A DNA stretch of 64,000 nt from Pseudoalteromonas spongiae UST010723-006. Its GTDB lineage: Bacteria > Pseudomonadota > Gammaproteobacteria > Enterobacterales > Alteromonadaceae. The stretch covers positions 62,001-126,000 of the forward strand of contig NZ_CP011040.1 of assembly GCF_000238255.3 (NCBI RefSeq). The letters are read 5' to 3'. Of this stretch, positions 45,798 to 54,442 are shown piece by piece. Position numbers and translations under genes: made by a program. Each line of letters opens with the position of its first letter. Position 1 is the stretch's first letter. The notes under the pieces were generated by a model. It did no database searches and was not told the DNA's origin. It saw only the letters and a list, made by a program, of their open reading frames with translations.

Positions 45798-46007
45798 TTA
45801 TAAAACCACTAGGTTTTCAGCTTGAGGTCCTTTTTGACCTGTCGTTACAGTGAACTCAACTTTCTGACCTTCAGTTAAGGTACGGAAGCCGTCACCAGTA
45901 ATAGCACTAAAGTGTACAAATACGTCTGGGCCTGATGCTTGCTCGATAAAGCCAAAACCTTTTGATTCATTAAACCACTTTACAGTGCCGTTTACTTTTT
46001 CTGACAT
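45798..46007 (-). CDS. Cold-shock domain protein (CspA family)
   Basis: A 69-residue single-domain RNA chaperone. The RNA-binding motifs KGFGFIEQ and DVFVHFSAI are present, as is the opening [16 protein letters not shown]. Length is exactly that of CspA/CspD-type proteins. It binds single-stranded nucleic acid and relieves RNA structure. The 480-bp space upstream could hold the long structured leader typical of cold-induced csp genes, but I could not identify a convincing cold box. Confidence 0.95.
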   Translation of the reverse strand: MSEKVNGTVKWFNESKGFGFIEQASGPDVFVHFSAITGDGFRTLTEGQKVEFTVTTGQKGPQAENLVVL

Positions 46008-46489
46008 GATATAAATCCAGTATATAAATAGGGGTGTAACAATTGCTCACAATGAGCGTGAATAGCGTCAAAATAAAGCAAAGTGTTAATCACAACAGGA
46101 CGACGTACATCATATTCGACGAAATGAAGAAATAATACTGTAACTCAACTTATTAGCTACTAACTCAAGTTAACTGGCATGCAAGTCAAAGTCAATGATA
46201 ATTTAATGACAATGTTGGGAAAATTTTACTCAATTTTTGTTTGATAAGTGAACAGTTGTTGCGTGTTAATGCTTACTTTAAGACTAGCTTGTCTGATAGT
46301 TTAATTATTAGAAGTATAAGTAATTAGTTCAAATGTTTTGATAATGACAAGACGTTACATTAGTTACAGTAGTGTTGAGTGTGCAAAAGATACCGCAGTG
46401 GCATTTGTGAAGCGCTTAAATGCAGCGTCAACACGTTGCAGTTTATTACCTTAAACTGCAACAGGTAGTTCGCTTTGAAGCTACTTCGA
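46008..46489. other. Long intergenic region upstream of the csp gene
   Basis: About 480 bp without a gene, on the 5' side of the cold-shock gene. It probably contains a long 5' leader. A perfect hairpin at 46435-46462 belongs to the end of the peroxiredoxin operon. Confidence 0.4.
46435..46462 (-). terminator. Hairpin after the peroxiredoxin gene
   Basis: An 11-bp perfect stem GTTGCAGTTTA/TAAACTGCAAC with a 6-base loop lies 28 bp beyond the stop codon on the minus strand. The following bases are not a clean T-run, so it may stabilise the 3' end and not terminate strongly. Confidence 0.5.
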
Positions 46490-47032
46490 TTAAAGGTGCA
46501 TCCCCCGAATTGGATAGTTATTTTCAGGGTTACGGATCCATGCTACACCATTAACGAGCGCTTCAAGCTCAGGGCGAACAAATGGGTTGTTTGATATATC
46601 GACAATTTGAATATCGCCTTTTGCATTTACAACAAATAATCCGGGCTCAGCAAAAGGGTGATCGGTTTCTTGTTCAGAGCGAGGATCAGAAATATAAAGC
46701 CCCAGTGTTTTCATTTGCTCTATTGTTAAGCCATAAGCAATTGGAAAGTTCACCGTTAGCTGCTCCAAATGGGAGGTTAATTGATCTTTACTGTCAGCTG
46801 AAATGGCCACTATATCCACCCCAATTTTAGATAATCGTTGTTTAAAGGTTGCTAATTGATTGAGGTATTTAGTGCAAAGCGGGCAATGACGACCGCGATA
46901 AATCAAAACTAATTGCCAATCATGATTCTCAGTTGGTAAGCCAATCTTAATAGTCTCACCAGATAACTGCGTTGCATCAAATTTCGGAAATACCGAACCA
47001 GCGTGCAATTTTTGTGTGTATTCAAAAGGCAT
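46490..47032 (-). CDS. Peroxiredoxin-like (AhpC/TSA) protein
   Basis: A 180-residue thioredoxin-fold protein. RGRHCPLCTKYLNQL (about residues 46-60) holds a CxxC in the position of the peroxidatic cysteine. VDIVAISADS and PFAEPGLFVVNAKGDIQIVDIS follow. This is the 'peroxiredoxin-like 2' style with CxxC, so it could act as a thiol peroxidase or a disulfide reductase. It follows a quinone reductase-like gene by 11 bp and shares its HxlR-controlled promoter. Confidence 0.83.
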   Translation of the reverse strand: MPFEYTQKLHAGSVFPKFDATQLSGETIKIGLPTENHDWQLVLIYRGRHCPLCTKYLNQLATFKQRLSKIGVDIVAISADSKDQLTSHLEQLTVNFPIAYGLTIEQMKTLGLYISDPRSEQETDHPFAEPGLFVVNAKGDIQIVDISNNPFVRPELEALVNGVAWIRNPENNYPIRGMHL

Positions 47033-47043
47033 TATTTACTCCG

Positions 47044-47625
47044 TTAAAAGTGATCATTCAGGTGGGCTTTAAAACGTTCTAAATCGTTTTCTACATTTGC
47101 GTTTTTCATCACATCAAAACAGGCAAATGTTGGTAATGCGCGCATATCAAAAAATTTAAAATTCATGTGCATAGGAAAGAGTAGATCATCTACCGATTTC
47201 CCGATAAAAAATTCACTTGGATCATTAAAGGCTTCTTCTGGCGCATTAAATGTAACTGACATCATATATTTAGTGTCTGTTAGTGTGCCGCCACGTCCAT
47301 AATGTTTTTTAGGTTCATCTGCGGTTCTGCCATCGCCATTACACAGTGCGCCACCCATACCGGCTGTGTATACCTCATCCATGTATTTTTTGAATGACCA
47401 AGTCACGCCCATCCAATTAATTGGCGACTGAAAGATAATAACGTCTGCCCATTTATGGTTTTCAAGCTCTTGCTCAACATTGATTTCGTCTTGCATTGTT
47501 ACTACGCGTGTTTCGTGACCTTTTTGCGTCAAGAATGAAACGGCTTCGTCTACTAAGGTTGCGTTTAACTTACCTTCTGAGAACGGGTAATACTGGTGAC
47601 CATTAATAATTAAAATATTGCTCAT
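47044..47625 (-). CDS. NAD(P)H-dependent oxidoreductase, MdaB/flavodoxin-like
   Basis: A 193-residue flavoprotein. It starts NILIINGHQYYPFSEGKLN (phosphate-binding loop), has WADVIIFQSPINWMGVTWSFKKYMDEVYTAG (about residues 59-89) and ends in the usual DLERFKAHL helix. The family reduces quinones or azo compounds by two electrons with FAD or FMN. It matches MdaB (modulator of drug activity B) best. It is divergent from an HxlR regulator, a common arrangement for electrophile- or quinone-responsive control. Confidence 0.87.
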   Translation of the reverse strand: MSNILIINGHQYYPFSEGKLNATLVDEAVSFLTQKGHETRVVTMQDEINVEQELENHKWADVIIFQSPINWMGVTWSFKKYMDEVYTAGMGGALCNGDGRTADEPKKHYGRGGTLTDTKYMMSVTFNAPEEAFNDPSEFFIGKSVDDLLFPMHMNFKFFDMRALPTFACFDVMKNANVENDLERFKAHLNDHF

Positions 47626-47672
47626 TGTTCTTTCCTAATGTTAGGTTTCATCAAAAATGTATATGAGGTATA

Positions 47673-47725
47673 TTTTAGGGACCTAGTATGCCAATTCAAT
47701 TAGTATACTTTTAGTAACCTAGTAT
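47673..47725. promoter_or_regulatory. Direct repeats, probable HxlR operator
   Basis: TTTTAGGGACCTAGTAT (47673-47689) and TTTTAGTAACCTAGTAT (47709-47725) differ at two positions. They are spaced 36 bp apart in the space between the oxidoreductase and the hxlR gene. They probably bind the HxlR-type regulator and control both directions. Confidence 0.65.
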
Positions 47726-47742
47726 TTAGAGGCATATTTTTA

Positions 47743-48108
47743 ATGGAAAGTTATGTAAAAACAGATGCTAAGGGCAGGAAAAAAGTTTTTAACGTGTGTG
47801 ATGAACCGTGCGCAATTGAAAAAGGCATGCGTTTAATTGGTGGTAAATGGAAAGGCTCAATTATTTATCATTTAAAAGACGAGCCTGTGCGTTTTAACGA
47901 TTTAGTAAGAATGTTAGGTGGCGCAACTAAAAAAATGGTTGATCAACGCTTAAAAGAACTTGAACAAGAGGGCATGGTACTGCGTAAAGTCATTAATGAG
48001 CGACCAGTAGCTGTAACTTACGAATTAACAGAATTTGGCCGCTCTGCGCTTGATATTTTAGAGTCGCTGAGACAGTGGTCTGAATCACATAATTTAGTCA
48101 TTAAATAA
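47743..48108 (+). CDS. HxlR family transcriptional regulator
   Basis: A 121-residue winged-helix regulator. It has the family pattern CAIEKGMRLIGGKWKGSIIYHLKDEPVRFNDL (about residues 26-57) and LKELEQEGMVLRKV, PVAVTYELTEFGRSALDIL. The two cysteines near the start (C23 and C27) recall the redox- or electrophile-sensing cysteines of YodB/HypR-type members. With a quinone reductase and a peroxiredoxin as divergent targets, a thiol-stress sensor is the natural reading. Confidence 0.9.
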   Translation: MESYVKTDAKGRKKVFNVCDEPCAIEKGMRLIGGKWKGSIIYHLKDEPVRFNDLVRMLGGATKKMVDQRLKELEQEGMVLRKVINERPVAVTYELTEFGRSALDILESLRQWSESHNLVIK

Positions 48109-48290
48109 GACTAACCATAAATGCCTAACGGGTTTTTAGGCAGGTTATTAAGGCATACCATTATCCATTAATGCACAGGAAAAATGTAAATTTATCAACT
48201 AATGTTAAAGGCATCTCATAAAAAGAGGCTAAGCAACCCACTTGCTTAGACACTTTTTAGTTATGTAGCAAACATTAGGTTGAGAATGTT

Positions 48291-50162
48291 ATGAAATTTG
48301 TTCATAAGGTTGCAATTGCATCTTCACTGTTACTGATTATCACCATTGCCTTTCTTGGCACCATTCAATTTTTCACTGTTAAATCAAAACTTCAAACAAC
48401 CATCGAAGAGAGCATTGAAGACATTGTGCACGGTGTTAAAAATACTGTTTCGTCAGAGCTTGGTGGTAAAAAAGCAATTGCCAGTTATGCTACATCGCTT
48501 GCACAACTAGACCCCTCTCATCAGCACATTACTGATGTCATTCGTATTCCTGAAATTAAACAAGAGTTTTTACTGATTGGCGGCGGCTATGAATCTGATG
48601 GTTCAAACTTTAAAAGTGACCCTGATTGGGAGCCAGGAGCTAGTTGGGACCCAAGAGTAAGACCTTGGTATGTAAAAGCAAAAAATGAAAGGCAACTGAT
48701 TATTACTGAACCTTATGCGGATTCGGCTACAGGTGAAATACTCATTTCCGTTGCCACTCCGTTGATTAAAGCGAACGAATTTATTGGCGCGATCTTTTTT
48801 GATTTGAGTCTTTCTGGTTTATCGGATCTGGTCAATCGCGTGCAATTATTTGATGCAGGTTACATTTTTATTGTGTCTGAAAGTGGTGTGGTAATCGCCC
48901 ACCCTGATGCCAGTAAAAATGGCAAAAATATGAGTGAGTTTTTACCAAATTCTCGCATTCAGGTTAATAACATTGAACACCCAATCGTTGATGGCGAAGA
49001 GTTTAACCTAAGGTTTGCCAAAATTCCTGATCAGGATTGGTACATTGGCGTGCTACTCAACGAAAAAATTGCCTATAAAGCGGTTACCGATATGCGTAAC
49101 CAAGTTGTCATTTTTAGTATTATTGCCTTAATTGTAAGCGTGTTAGTGCTGCAGTTTATAATTAAAAAATTATTGACGCCGCTTAATGCACTAAACAGTG
49201 CGATAGAGAATATCGCAACTGGCGAAGGGGACTTAACAAGACGGCTATCTACCGACACAGATCAAGAATTTGCTGAATTGGCCACCGGATTTAACCTGTT
49301 TAAAGAAAACCTTAGAGAGCAAATTAAGCTGTTAAAGTCGACTGGCGATGATGTTCTAAGCAGTATGAGAGTATCACAACAAGGCGTACACGATTCGAAT
49401 GCTGCGGTATCGACGCAGTTGCAAGAAATTGATTTGCTTGCCACCGCGATGAATCAAATGACGGTAACCGCTTCTGAGGTTGCTAATAATGCACAAAGTG
49501 CCGCTGAAGCCACGAAAGAAGCTGATAACGCCACCCAAACAGGCGTGCAAATCGTAGAACAAACAACCTCATTGATTGATACATTATCGACGCGCATTGA
49601 GCATGCGGTTGGTAATGTCGAAATTTTAGAAAATGCGACCCATAACATTGAAACCATTTTGCAGGTGATCAACGAGATTGCTGAACAAACTAACTTGCTG
49701 GCGCTTAATGCCGCAATTGAAGCCGCAAGGGCGGGTGAACAGGGGCGTGGTTTTGCCGTGGTGGCCGATGAAGTTCGCACACTTGCCTCTCGTACCCAAG
49801 ATTCCACAACTGAAATTCGCGCCATGATTGATCAATTGCAATCGGGCGTAAAAACGGTTGTAGAAGCGATGAAAGTAAGTCAAGGCGCTGCACAAGAAAC
49901 CGTTGAACAAGCAAAAAGCACACAGCAAGCACTCGATAGAATTTGCGCTGCAATTAATTTAATTAATGACATGAATACGCAAATAGCATCAGCGGCCGAA
50001 GAGCAAAGTTCGGTGTCGGAAGAAATTAATGAAAACACCGTTAGGATCCGAGATATTTCCGTCAATGTTTCTAATTATGCACACCAAACTAGCGAATCAA
50101 TTGAATTGCAGGCCAATAGTATTCAAGAGCAAAAGCAAATATTAGACCGCTTTAAGGTGTAA
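48291..50162 (+). CDS. Methyl-accepting chemotaxis protein with dCache_1 amino-acid-type sensor
   Basis: A 623-residue transmembrane chemoreceptor: TM1 at about 8-30, a dCache_1 periplasmic domain at about 35-270, TM2 at about 275-295, HAMP and a signalling hairpin with [17 protein letters not shown]. The sensor contains DPRVRPWY, then a tyrosine 15 residues on (EPY) and an aspartate 29 further (IFFD). These spacings equal the R-x-W-Y...Y...D amino-acid motif I recall from PctA. The first tyrosine of that motif is replaced by tryptophan (SWDPR), so the ligand may be an amino acid or a related amine. It heads a tandem with a porin and a binding protein. Confidence 0.92.
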   Translation: MKFVHKVAIASSLLLIITIAFLGTIQFFTVKSKLQTTIEESIEDIVHGVKNTVSSELGGKKAIASYATSLAQLDPSHQHITDVIRIPEIKQEFLLIGGGYESDGSNFKSDPDWEPGASWDPRVRPWYVKAKNERQLIITEPYADSATGEILISVATPLIKANEFIGAIFFDLSLSGLSDLVNRVQLFDAGYIFIVSESGVVIAHPDASKNGKNMSEFLPNSRIQVNNIEHPIVDGEEFNLRFAKIPDQDWYIGVLLNEKIAYKAVTDMRNQVVIFSIIALIVSVLVLQFIIKKLLTPLNALNSAIENIATGEGDLTRRLSTDTDQEFAELATGFNLFKENLREQIKLLKSTGDDVLSSMRVSQQGVHDSNAAVSTQLQEIDLLATAMNQMTVTASEVANNAQSAAEATKEADNATQTGVQIVEQTTSLIDTLSTRIEHAVGNVEILENATHNIETILQVINEIAEQTNLLALNAAIEAARAGEQGRGFAVVADEVRTLASRTQDSTTEIRAMIDQLQSGVKTVVEAMKVSQGAAQETVEQAKSTQQALDRICAAINLINDMNTQIASAAEEQSSVSEEINENTVRIRDISVNVSNYAHQTSESIELQANSIQEQKQILDRFKV

Positions 50163-50227
50163 CGGACAATCGCCTGTTTAATCAATGGACAGTAGTTTAG
50201 TCAGTTAGCCATAGTGAGGATACACCG

Positions 50228-51358
50228 ATGAAACGCTTTAACTTACTGCTTTGTGCACCGTTACTTTTTGGCCATATTGCACATGCCAATAACAACCAAG
50301 CAAATGAAATTGAGCTTATAAAACAGCAGTTACTTGAGTTGCAAAAACGTTTGACAGATTTAGAAGCAAAAGCCAAGCAACAAGGCGCTACGAATAAAAA
50401 CGATATGCCAGAAAGCCCAGAGGTTTTACAGCCGAAGAAGCGCGAAGACGGCAGTATTAAGCTGTATGCGACATTGCGGCCAACTTACGGTTATATTGAA
50501 GATCAAAATGATGACTTTTGGGATATTCAGGATGCGTTGTCTCATGCTGGATTTAAATCTACCTATCGATTTAAGCCCGGTTGGCAGGCAATTGCTCATG
50601 GTGAATGGAGTATTGACCTTGGTAACAATGGTGATTTTGGCAAGGCCAGACAAGTATATGTAGCGCTAGATTCGCCAATCGGCCAGTTTGGTCTTGGTAA
50701 ACAAAGACCGGTGCAATACACCTTAATTGCGGAATATGTGGATATTTTTAACCATCGCAGTAGCCCCTTTGCTTACGATGTTGAAAGCCCGTTTTTTGTT
50801 AATAACCTTGTCACTTATGAAAACCAAATCAAGGATTTTAAGTTTATAATAGGTGGACAGTTTGACGGTGATAGTGGCGATGATTTTGCCGACTTTATTA
50901 ATACTGGTTTAGGTTACAGCCGAAATGGGCTGCATTTAGCGTTAACCTATTCAAGACAGGATGATTATAACCAGCAACAACTTAAAATTGGTAAAACTGA
51001 AGTGATAGCGGGCATGGCAGCGCTTGATATTAGCGACAATCTTTATGCAGCCATTGCGTATCAAGATGTTGATTATCAGCGTGTTAACTCAAGAAGCGGC
51101 TCCACGCTCGATGTTTCACTGGCCTATCGTTTTCATCCTTTGTATCGCGCTAAATTAGGCTTCTTTGATTTCGACGATGGAAATTCAAAACTTGAAACTA
51201 AAAGCCATCAAGGAGCCAACTTAACATTTGAGTGGCTGCCAAGCGATAATCTACGCTTTCATTTAGAATATTTAACGAAAGACTTTGATGCCTTGAACGA
51301 TACTCAGTCAATTTCGGTAGGCTTTCGCTATGATTACTCTCAGCAGTGGGCGTATTAA
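50228..51358 (+). CDS. Outer-membrane porin-like protein
   Basis: A 376-residue protein with a signal peptide ending FGHIAHA. A short coiled-coil (ELIKQQLLELQKRLTDLEAKAKQ, about residues 29-51) follows, then a beta-barrel of alternating hydrophobic strands, for example GSIKLYATLRPTYGYI and VGFRYDYSQQWAY at the C-terminus. The layout is that of Alteromonadales porins with an N-terminal coil. The next gene, a solute-binding protein, starts 6 bp later, so the two are co-transcribed and may handle the same solute. Confidence 0.85.
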   Translation: MKRFNLLLCAPLLFGHIAHANNNQANEIELIKQQLLELQKRLTDLEAKAKQQGATNKNDMPESPEVLQPKKREDGSIKLYATLRPTYGYIEDQNDDFWDIQDALSHAGFKSTYRFKPGWQAIAHGEWSIDLGNNGDFGKARQVYVALDSPIGQFGLGKQRPVQYTLIAEYVDIFNHRSSPFAYDVESPFFVNNLVTYENQIKDFKFIIGGQFDGDSGDDFADFINTGLGYSRNGLHLALTYSRQDDYNQQQLKIGKTEVIAGMAALDISDNLYAAIAYQDVDYQRVNSRSGSTLDVSLAYRFHPLYRAKLGFFDFDDGNSKLETKSHQGANLTFEWLPSDNLRFHLEYLTKDFDALNDTQSISVGFRYDYSQQWAY

Positions 51359-51364
51359 AACCAC

Positions 51365-52171
51365 ATGATAATTAAGTACCATTTGCGTTTGCGTCCATTA
51401 GTTGCATTGAGTTTACTGCTTTTTTGCAGTGCCCATTTATTTGCGGTAGATAGTCAAGAAGTATGCATTTTAGTTGACGATGATTACCCGCCTTACAGCT
51501 ACATTGAAAATGGCAAAGTCAAAGGCATCTATATCGACTTTATACGCCAAGTGAGCCGTGAACTTGCACCTAATTATCATATTCGTTTTTTGCCACTGCC
51601 ATGGAAACGTGCATTAATGCTTATGGAACAAGGTAAAGAGCTTGCCATTTTACCTCCTTATAAACACCCTGAAACACGCCCCTTTATTTCTCATTATTCG
51701 GAAAAAATTGGATTAGAAGAAGTCGTAGTGTTGTGCCATAAAAATGTGCGATTAGTTGATTATTTTTCTCAAAATAAAACCTCAAAGCCGCTTAGTCTAG
51801 GCATTAATGCGGGTTATATACTGCTCAATGATAAATATTCTAAAGCAGTTAAACAGGGCACAATTTTGCTAGAAAGCAATAAGAGCACAGAACATAATGT
51901 TGAAAAATTACTGAAACGGCGAATTGATTGTTATATAAATGATAAAACATCAACCTTGTTGGTGTTAAAAGATGCGTTAGCGCAAAATAATATGCCGAAT
52001 AATGCCGATTTTATTGTTATGGAAACCATTTCTTCCCAATCTGCACATATTGGCTTTTCAAAAGAATATGTGAAGCATTTTACTGATTTTGAGTCGTTTT
52101 TGGCTGAGCTAAATAACGCCATTAAACAGATATCTAATCAGCAGCGAACGACTGACTCAGTTGATCAGTAA
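51365..52171 (+). CDS. Periplasmic solute-binding protein, family 3 fold
   Basis: A 268-residue exported protein with a signal peptide ending SAHLFAVDS. The bilobed family-3 pattern is clear: VCILVDDDYPPYSYIENGKVKGIYIDF, PLPWKRALMLMEQGKELAI, and a closing KHFTDFESFLAELNNAIKQI. These runs span about residues 32-58, 80-98 and 238-257. No ABC permease follows. Together with the preceding chemoreceptor and porin it may deliver or report a periplasmic ligand. Cysteines near positions 33 and 119 are unusual for this family. Confidence 0.82.
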   Translation: MIIKYHLRLRPLVALSLLLFCSAHLFAVDSQEVCILVDDDYPPYSYIENGKVKGIYIDFIRQVSRELAPNYHIRFLPLPWKRALMLMEQGKELAILPPYKHPETRPFISHYSEKIGLEEVVVLCHKNVRLVDYFSQNKTSKPLSLGINAGYILLNDKYSKAVKQGTILLESNKSTEHNVEKLLKRRIDCYINDKTSTLLVLKDALAQNNMPNNADFIVMETISSQSAHIGFSKEYVKHFTDFESFLAELNNAIKQISNQQRTTDSVDQ

Positions 52172-52204
52172 ACTTAATCTATAAAGTGGTACATAAGGAT
52201 ATGA

Positions 52205-52579
52205 CGTTTCTACTCTACATTTCTGCTTGCTTACTTACTGTTACTGGTATCGTTTGCACACTCTTACCTTGGTGAGCGTTACATTCTGATAAGGTTATTC
52301 AAGCGAGATAATTTACCTAAGCTTTTTGGTAACGATGATTTTACCAAACGCACATTGCGTTTTGCTTGGCATTTAACCTCGGTAACTTGGGTTGGTTTTG
52401 CCGCGATTTTGTTGGCACTTGCAGAGCCAAACCCTAGTAAAGTTGCGCTGTTTTATATTATTGCAGTGACGTTTGCTATTCATTTTATCGTTGCATTAGT
52501 GGGCTCGAAAGCCAAACACTTGTCGTGGATGTTATTTGCGGTAGTTAGTATCTTGAGTGCGGTTGCGGCAAATAGTTAG
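52205..52579 (+). pseudogene. Small membrane protein gene with a disrupted start
   Basis: Frame 2 downstream of a TGA at 52202 encodes a continuous membrane protein of about 124 codons. It has FLLAYLLLLVSFAHSYLGERY, then FAWHLTSVTWVGFAAILLALAEP, and two more hydrophobic segments ending SAVAANS. The only ATG with a ribosome binding site (AAGGAT, ATG at 52201) is out of frame by one and stops after 24 codons. An indel just after the start codon, a sequencing error or a non-ATG start would explain this. The family is unknown to me. Confidence 0.5.
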
Positions 52580-52606
52580 CGTTGTGTTGTTTTTTGATTA
52601 GCGATA

Positions 52607-52631
52607 AAAATAGCGCGTTACGCGCTATTTT
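52607..52631. terminator. Bidirectional terminator
   Basis: A perfect 11-bp stem AAAATAGCGCG/CGCGCTATTTT around TTA. It can end both the small membrane protein gene and the converging COG0523 GTPase gene. Confidence 0.85.
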
Positions 52632-52655
52632 CAATTACCGTAAAGTGGCTTTGCG

Positions 52656-53591
52656 TTAAACGTTACACACCGCCGGTTTTTCCCGCTTTTTTGCTGCGAT
52701 TAAAGCGTTTTTAATTACCCGCTCTAATAATGCTTTATCGCTTCCTGGGCCAATGGTAAGTAATTTTGTTCCGGTGTCAGGTTTTCCGCGATAAGGTCTA
52801 ACATATACTTCTCCGTCTGGGCAGCGCTCAAAATACACATAATGGGGCTCATCGGCGACAGTGGTACAGCCCTTTATGCGTAAAATGGTGCTGGGTAAAG
52901 CATCGCAAATGTCTTTTACGCATCGGTAATCGGGTAAATGTGGTAAATCGGCCGAACTCGACGCCCAATGCGCTTTATGATGCGCTAGTTTTGTTATTGT
53001 GTTGTTCGATGGAGCAATTTCAGGCAGCTGCGCAATATCTAAATCAGCAAAGCTAATAATGTGAGCGCTTGAATTGATCTTTTTGAGCTCGGCTTTTACG
53101 TGATTTACACGATTTGCATCTACTTTATCTTCATGGGTGAGCACTAAAATCGACGAGACTTGGATTTGATTTGCTTCGAGCTCGTTATACTCATCGCGCT
53201 TTTGCCAATTGTTTACATCAACCACTGATATTTGAATCGGCGGTAAAAAGCGCTCGTTAATACCAACGCCTAAAAATCCCATTAATGAACACGCATCGGT
53301 TGTGCCGTTTGCTTCAATAAAGGTAATGCCGTTAGTGCGCTTAGGAATGCGATTAACGCTGTCGCGCAGCTCTGAAATACCGCTGCAGCAAATGCAGCTG
53401 CCACTTAAGGCTTTTAACCACTGTTTGTCTAGTTTATCGCTAAGCTGAGCGATATCTAACTCGGCAGTTTCATAGTCGTTAAGCACAATAAACGGCTGCC
53501 AAAATTGCGCAAGTGCATTATCGACTAGCTTTTTAAGTAGGGTTGTTTTGCCGGCTCCTAAAAAACCAACAATAACTATAATTGCTTCCAT
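52656..53591 (-). CDS. COG0523 (CobW/ZNG-like) metallochaperone GTPase
   Basis: A 311-residue G3E GTPase. Walker A GFLGAGKTT is at residues 9-17, and the metal-binding SGSCICCSG gives the CxCC motif at about residues 64-72. EANGTTDA follows. The G4 region reads THEDKVD, with aspartate where NKxD has asparagine. A shorter C-terminal domain carries a YVRPYRG motif. COG0523 proteins deliver zinc or cobalt to client enzymes, and the Zur-linked subgroup works under zinc starvation. It is the last gene of the zur-headed row, 114 bp after the DUF1826 gene. Confidence 0.9.
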   Translation of the reverse strand: MEAIIVIVGFLGAGKTTLLKKLVDNALAQFWQPFIVLNDYETAELDIAQLSDKLDKQWLKALSGSCICCSGISELRDSVNRIPKRTNGITFIEANGTTDACSLMGFLGVGINERFLPPIQISVVDVNNWQKRDEYNELEANQIQVSSILVLTHEDKVDANRVNHVKAELKKINSSAHIISFADLDIAQLPEIAPSNNTITKLAHHKAHWASSSADLPHLPDYRCVKDICDALPSTILRIKGCTTVADEPHYVYFERCPDGEVYVRPYRGKPDTGTKLLTIGPGSDKALLERVIKNALIAAKKREKPAVCNV

Positions 53592-53705
53592 AAAATTCTC
53601 TTGATGAAATGTGAAATGGTATTAATACCTTGTCATAATGGTTAACGCTAAACGCCAATTTTTAACTGAGCTAGGCGCGTTAAATCTGCCACTTTGGCAG
53701 GGCAG

Positions 53706-54371
53706 CTAATCGATAAAATCGAGTGTGATTACTAGGCGTTTTTCATTATTTGCAACGTGAGGTGAACGATGAACAAGTGCCGCATCTTGATTATTTTGCC
53801 AGCCTGAACCTTTTAGCAATGCCACATCACCAGATTGCATTTGTTGTATGGCATTTTCATGCAAATACACGCCAGACTCATCATCGCTTAGGCCAACACT
53901 GGCTAAACCTAGCTTAGTGTAATCAACATCTTCAAAAGCGAGCCATTCAGTCGCAGGCCCGCCCAAGGTTGAAACCAATCGACACGGGATTTTGTCAACA
54001 TGGAATTTGGGACACATTGCTTTATCAAGCAAGATTAGGCGCAGCCCAGCACGTTTTAATTCAAATAAGGTACAAAACATATCGAGCAATATTTGAATAT
54101 GCTGACAAAGTGCTGTTTTATCCGCAAGGGATTGATTTTCCATTAATTGCGCCATAACGTTGTCTGGTGTTGCCGCCAGCACCATATTTAAGTGTTCGCT
54201 ATTTTGGCGCAAATTATTTGTTTGCTGTGTTGCGAGTTCGCTCAATTCGTTTTGCCAAATTGTTATGTTTACATCGTCTTGATAAATATCAGCTAGGATA
54301 TTTGGTTGGTCAGAAATGGCAGCGTGGCGGTAAAGCGCGGTGTTGTTTTCTAAAATGGCATGATTACTCAT
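53706..54371 (-). CDS. DUF1826 domain protein of the zinc regulon
   Basis: A 221-residue cytoplasmic protein of the DUF1826 family. It starts with SDQPNILADIYQDDVNITIWQNELS (about residues 20-44), contains CPKFHVDKIPCRLVSTLGGPATEWL and ends SPHVANNEKRLVITLDFI. The FHVDK plus HRSPH pattern looks like the histidine/aspartate metal site of a cupin or oxygenase fold; that reading is mine. The family co-occurs with COG0523, dihydroorotase paralogues and Zur boxes. It lies 71 bp after the dihydroorotase gene on the same strand. Confidence 0.85.
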   Translation of the reverse strand: MSNHAILENNTALYRHAAISDQPNILADIYQDDVNITIWQNELSELATQQTNNLRQNSEHLNMVLAATPDNVMAQLMENQSLADKTALCQHIQILLDMFCTLFELKRAGLRLILLDKAMCPKFHVDKIPCRLVSTLGGPATEWLAFEDVDYTKLGLASVGLSDDESGVYLHENAIQQMQSGDVALLKGSGWQNNQDAALVHRSPHVANNEKRLVITLDFID

Positions 54372-54442
54372 AAGTTACCCCTGTTAAATCGGTTTATTTG
54401 CTAAAAATTGCGTGTCATAGGCATGACAAATAAACGCTACAT

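Noticed and set aside
46008..46489. Cold-box or thermosensor leader of the cold-shock gene
   Set aside because: A leader is likely by family, but I could not find a convincing conserved element by eye.
53592..53705. GAAATGGTATTAATACC palindrome upstream of the COG0523 gene as a second Zur box
   Set aside because: The centre is even-spaced and the match to the Zur consensus is poor compared with the box at 56281; not strong enough to call.
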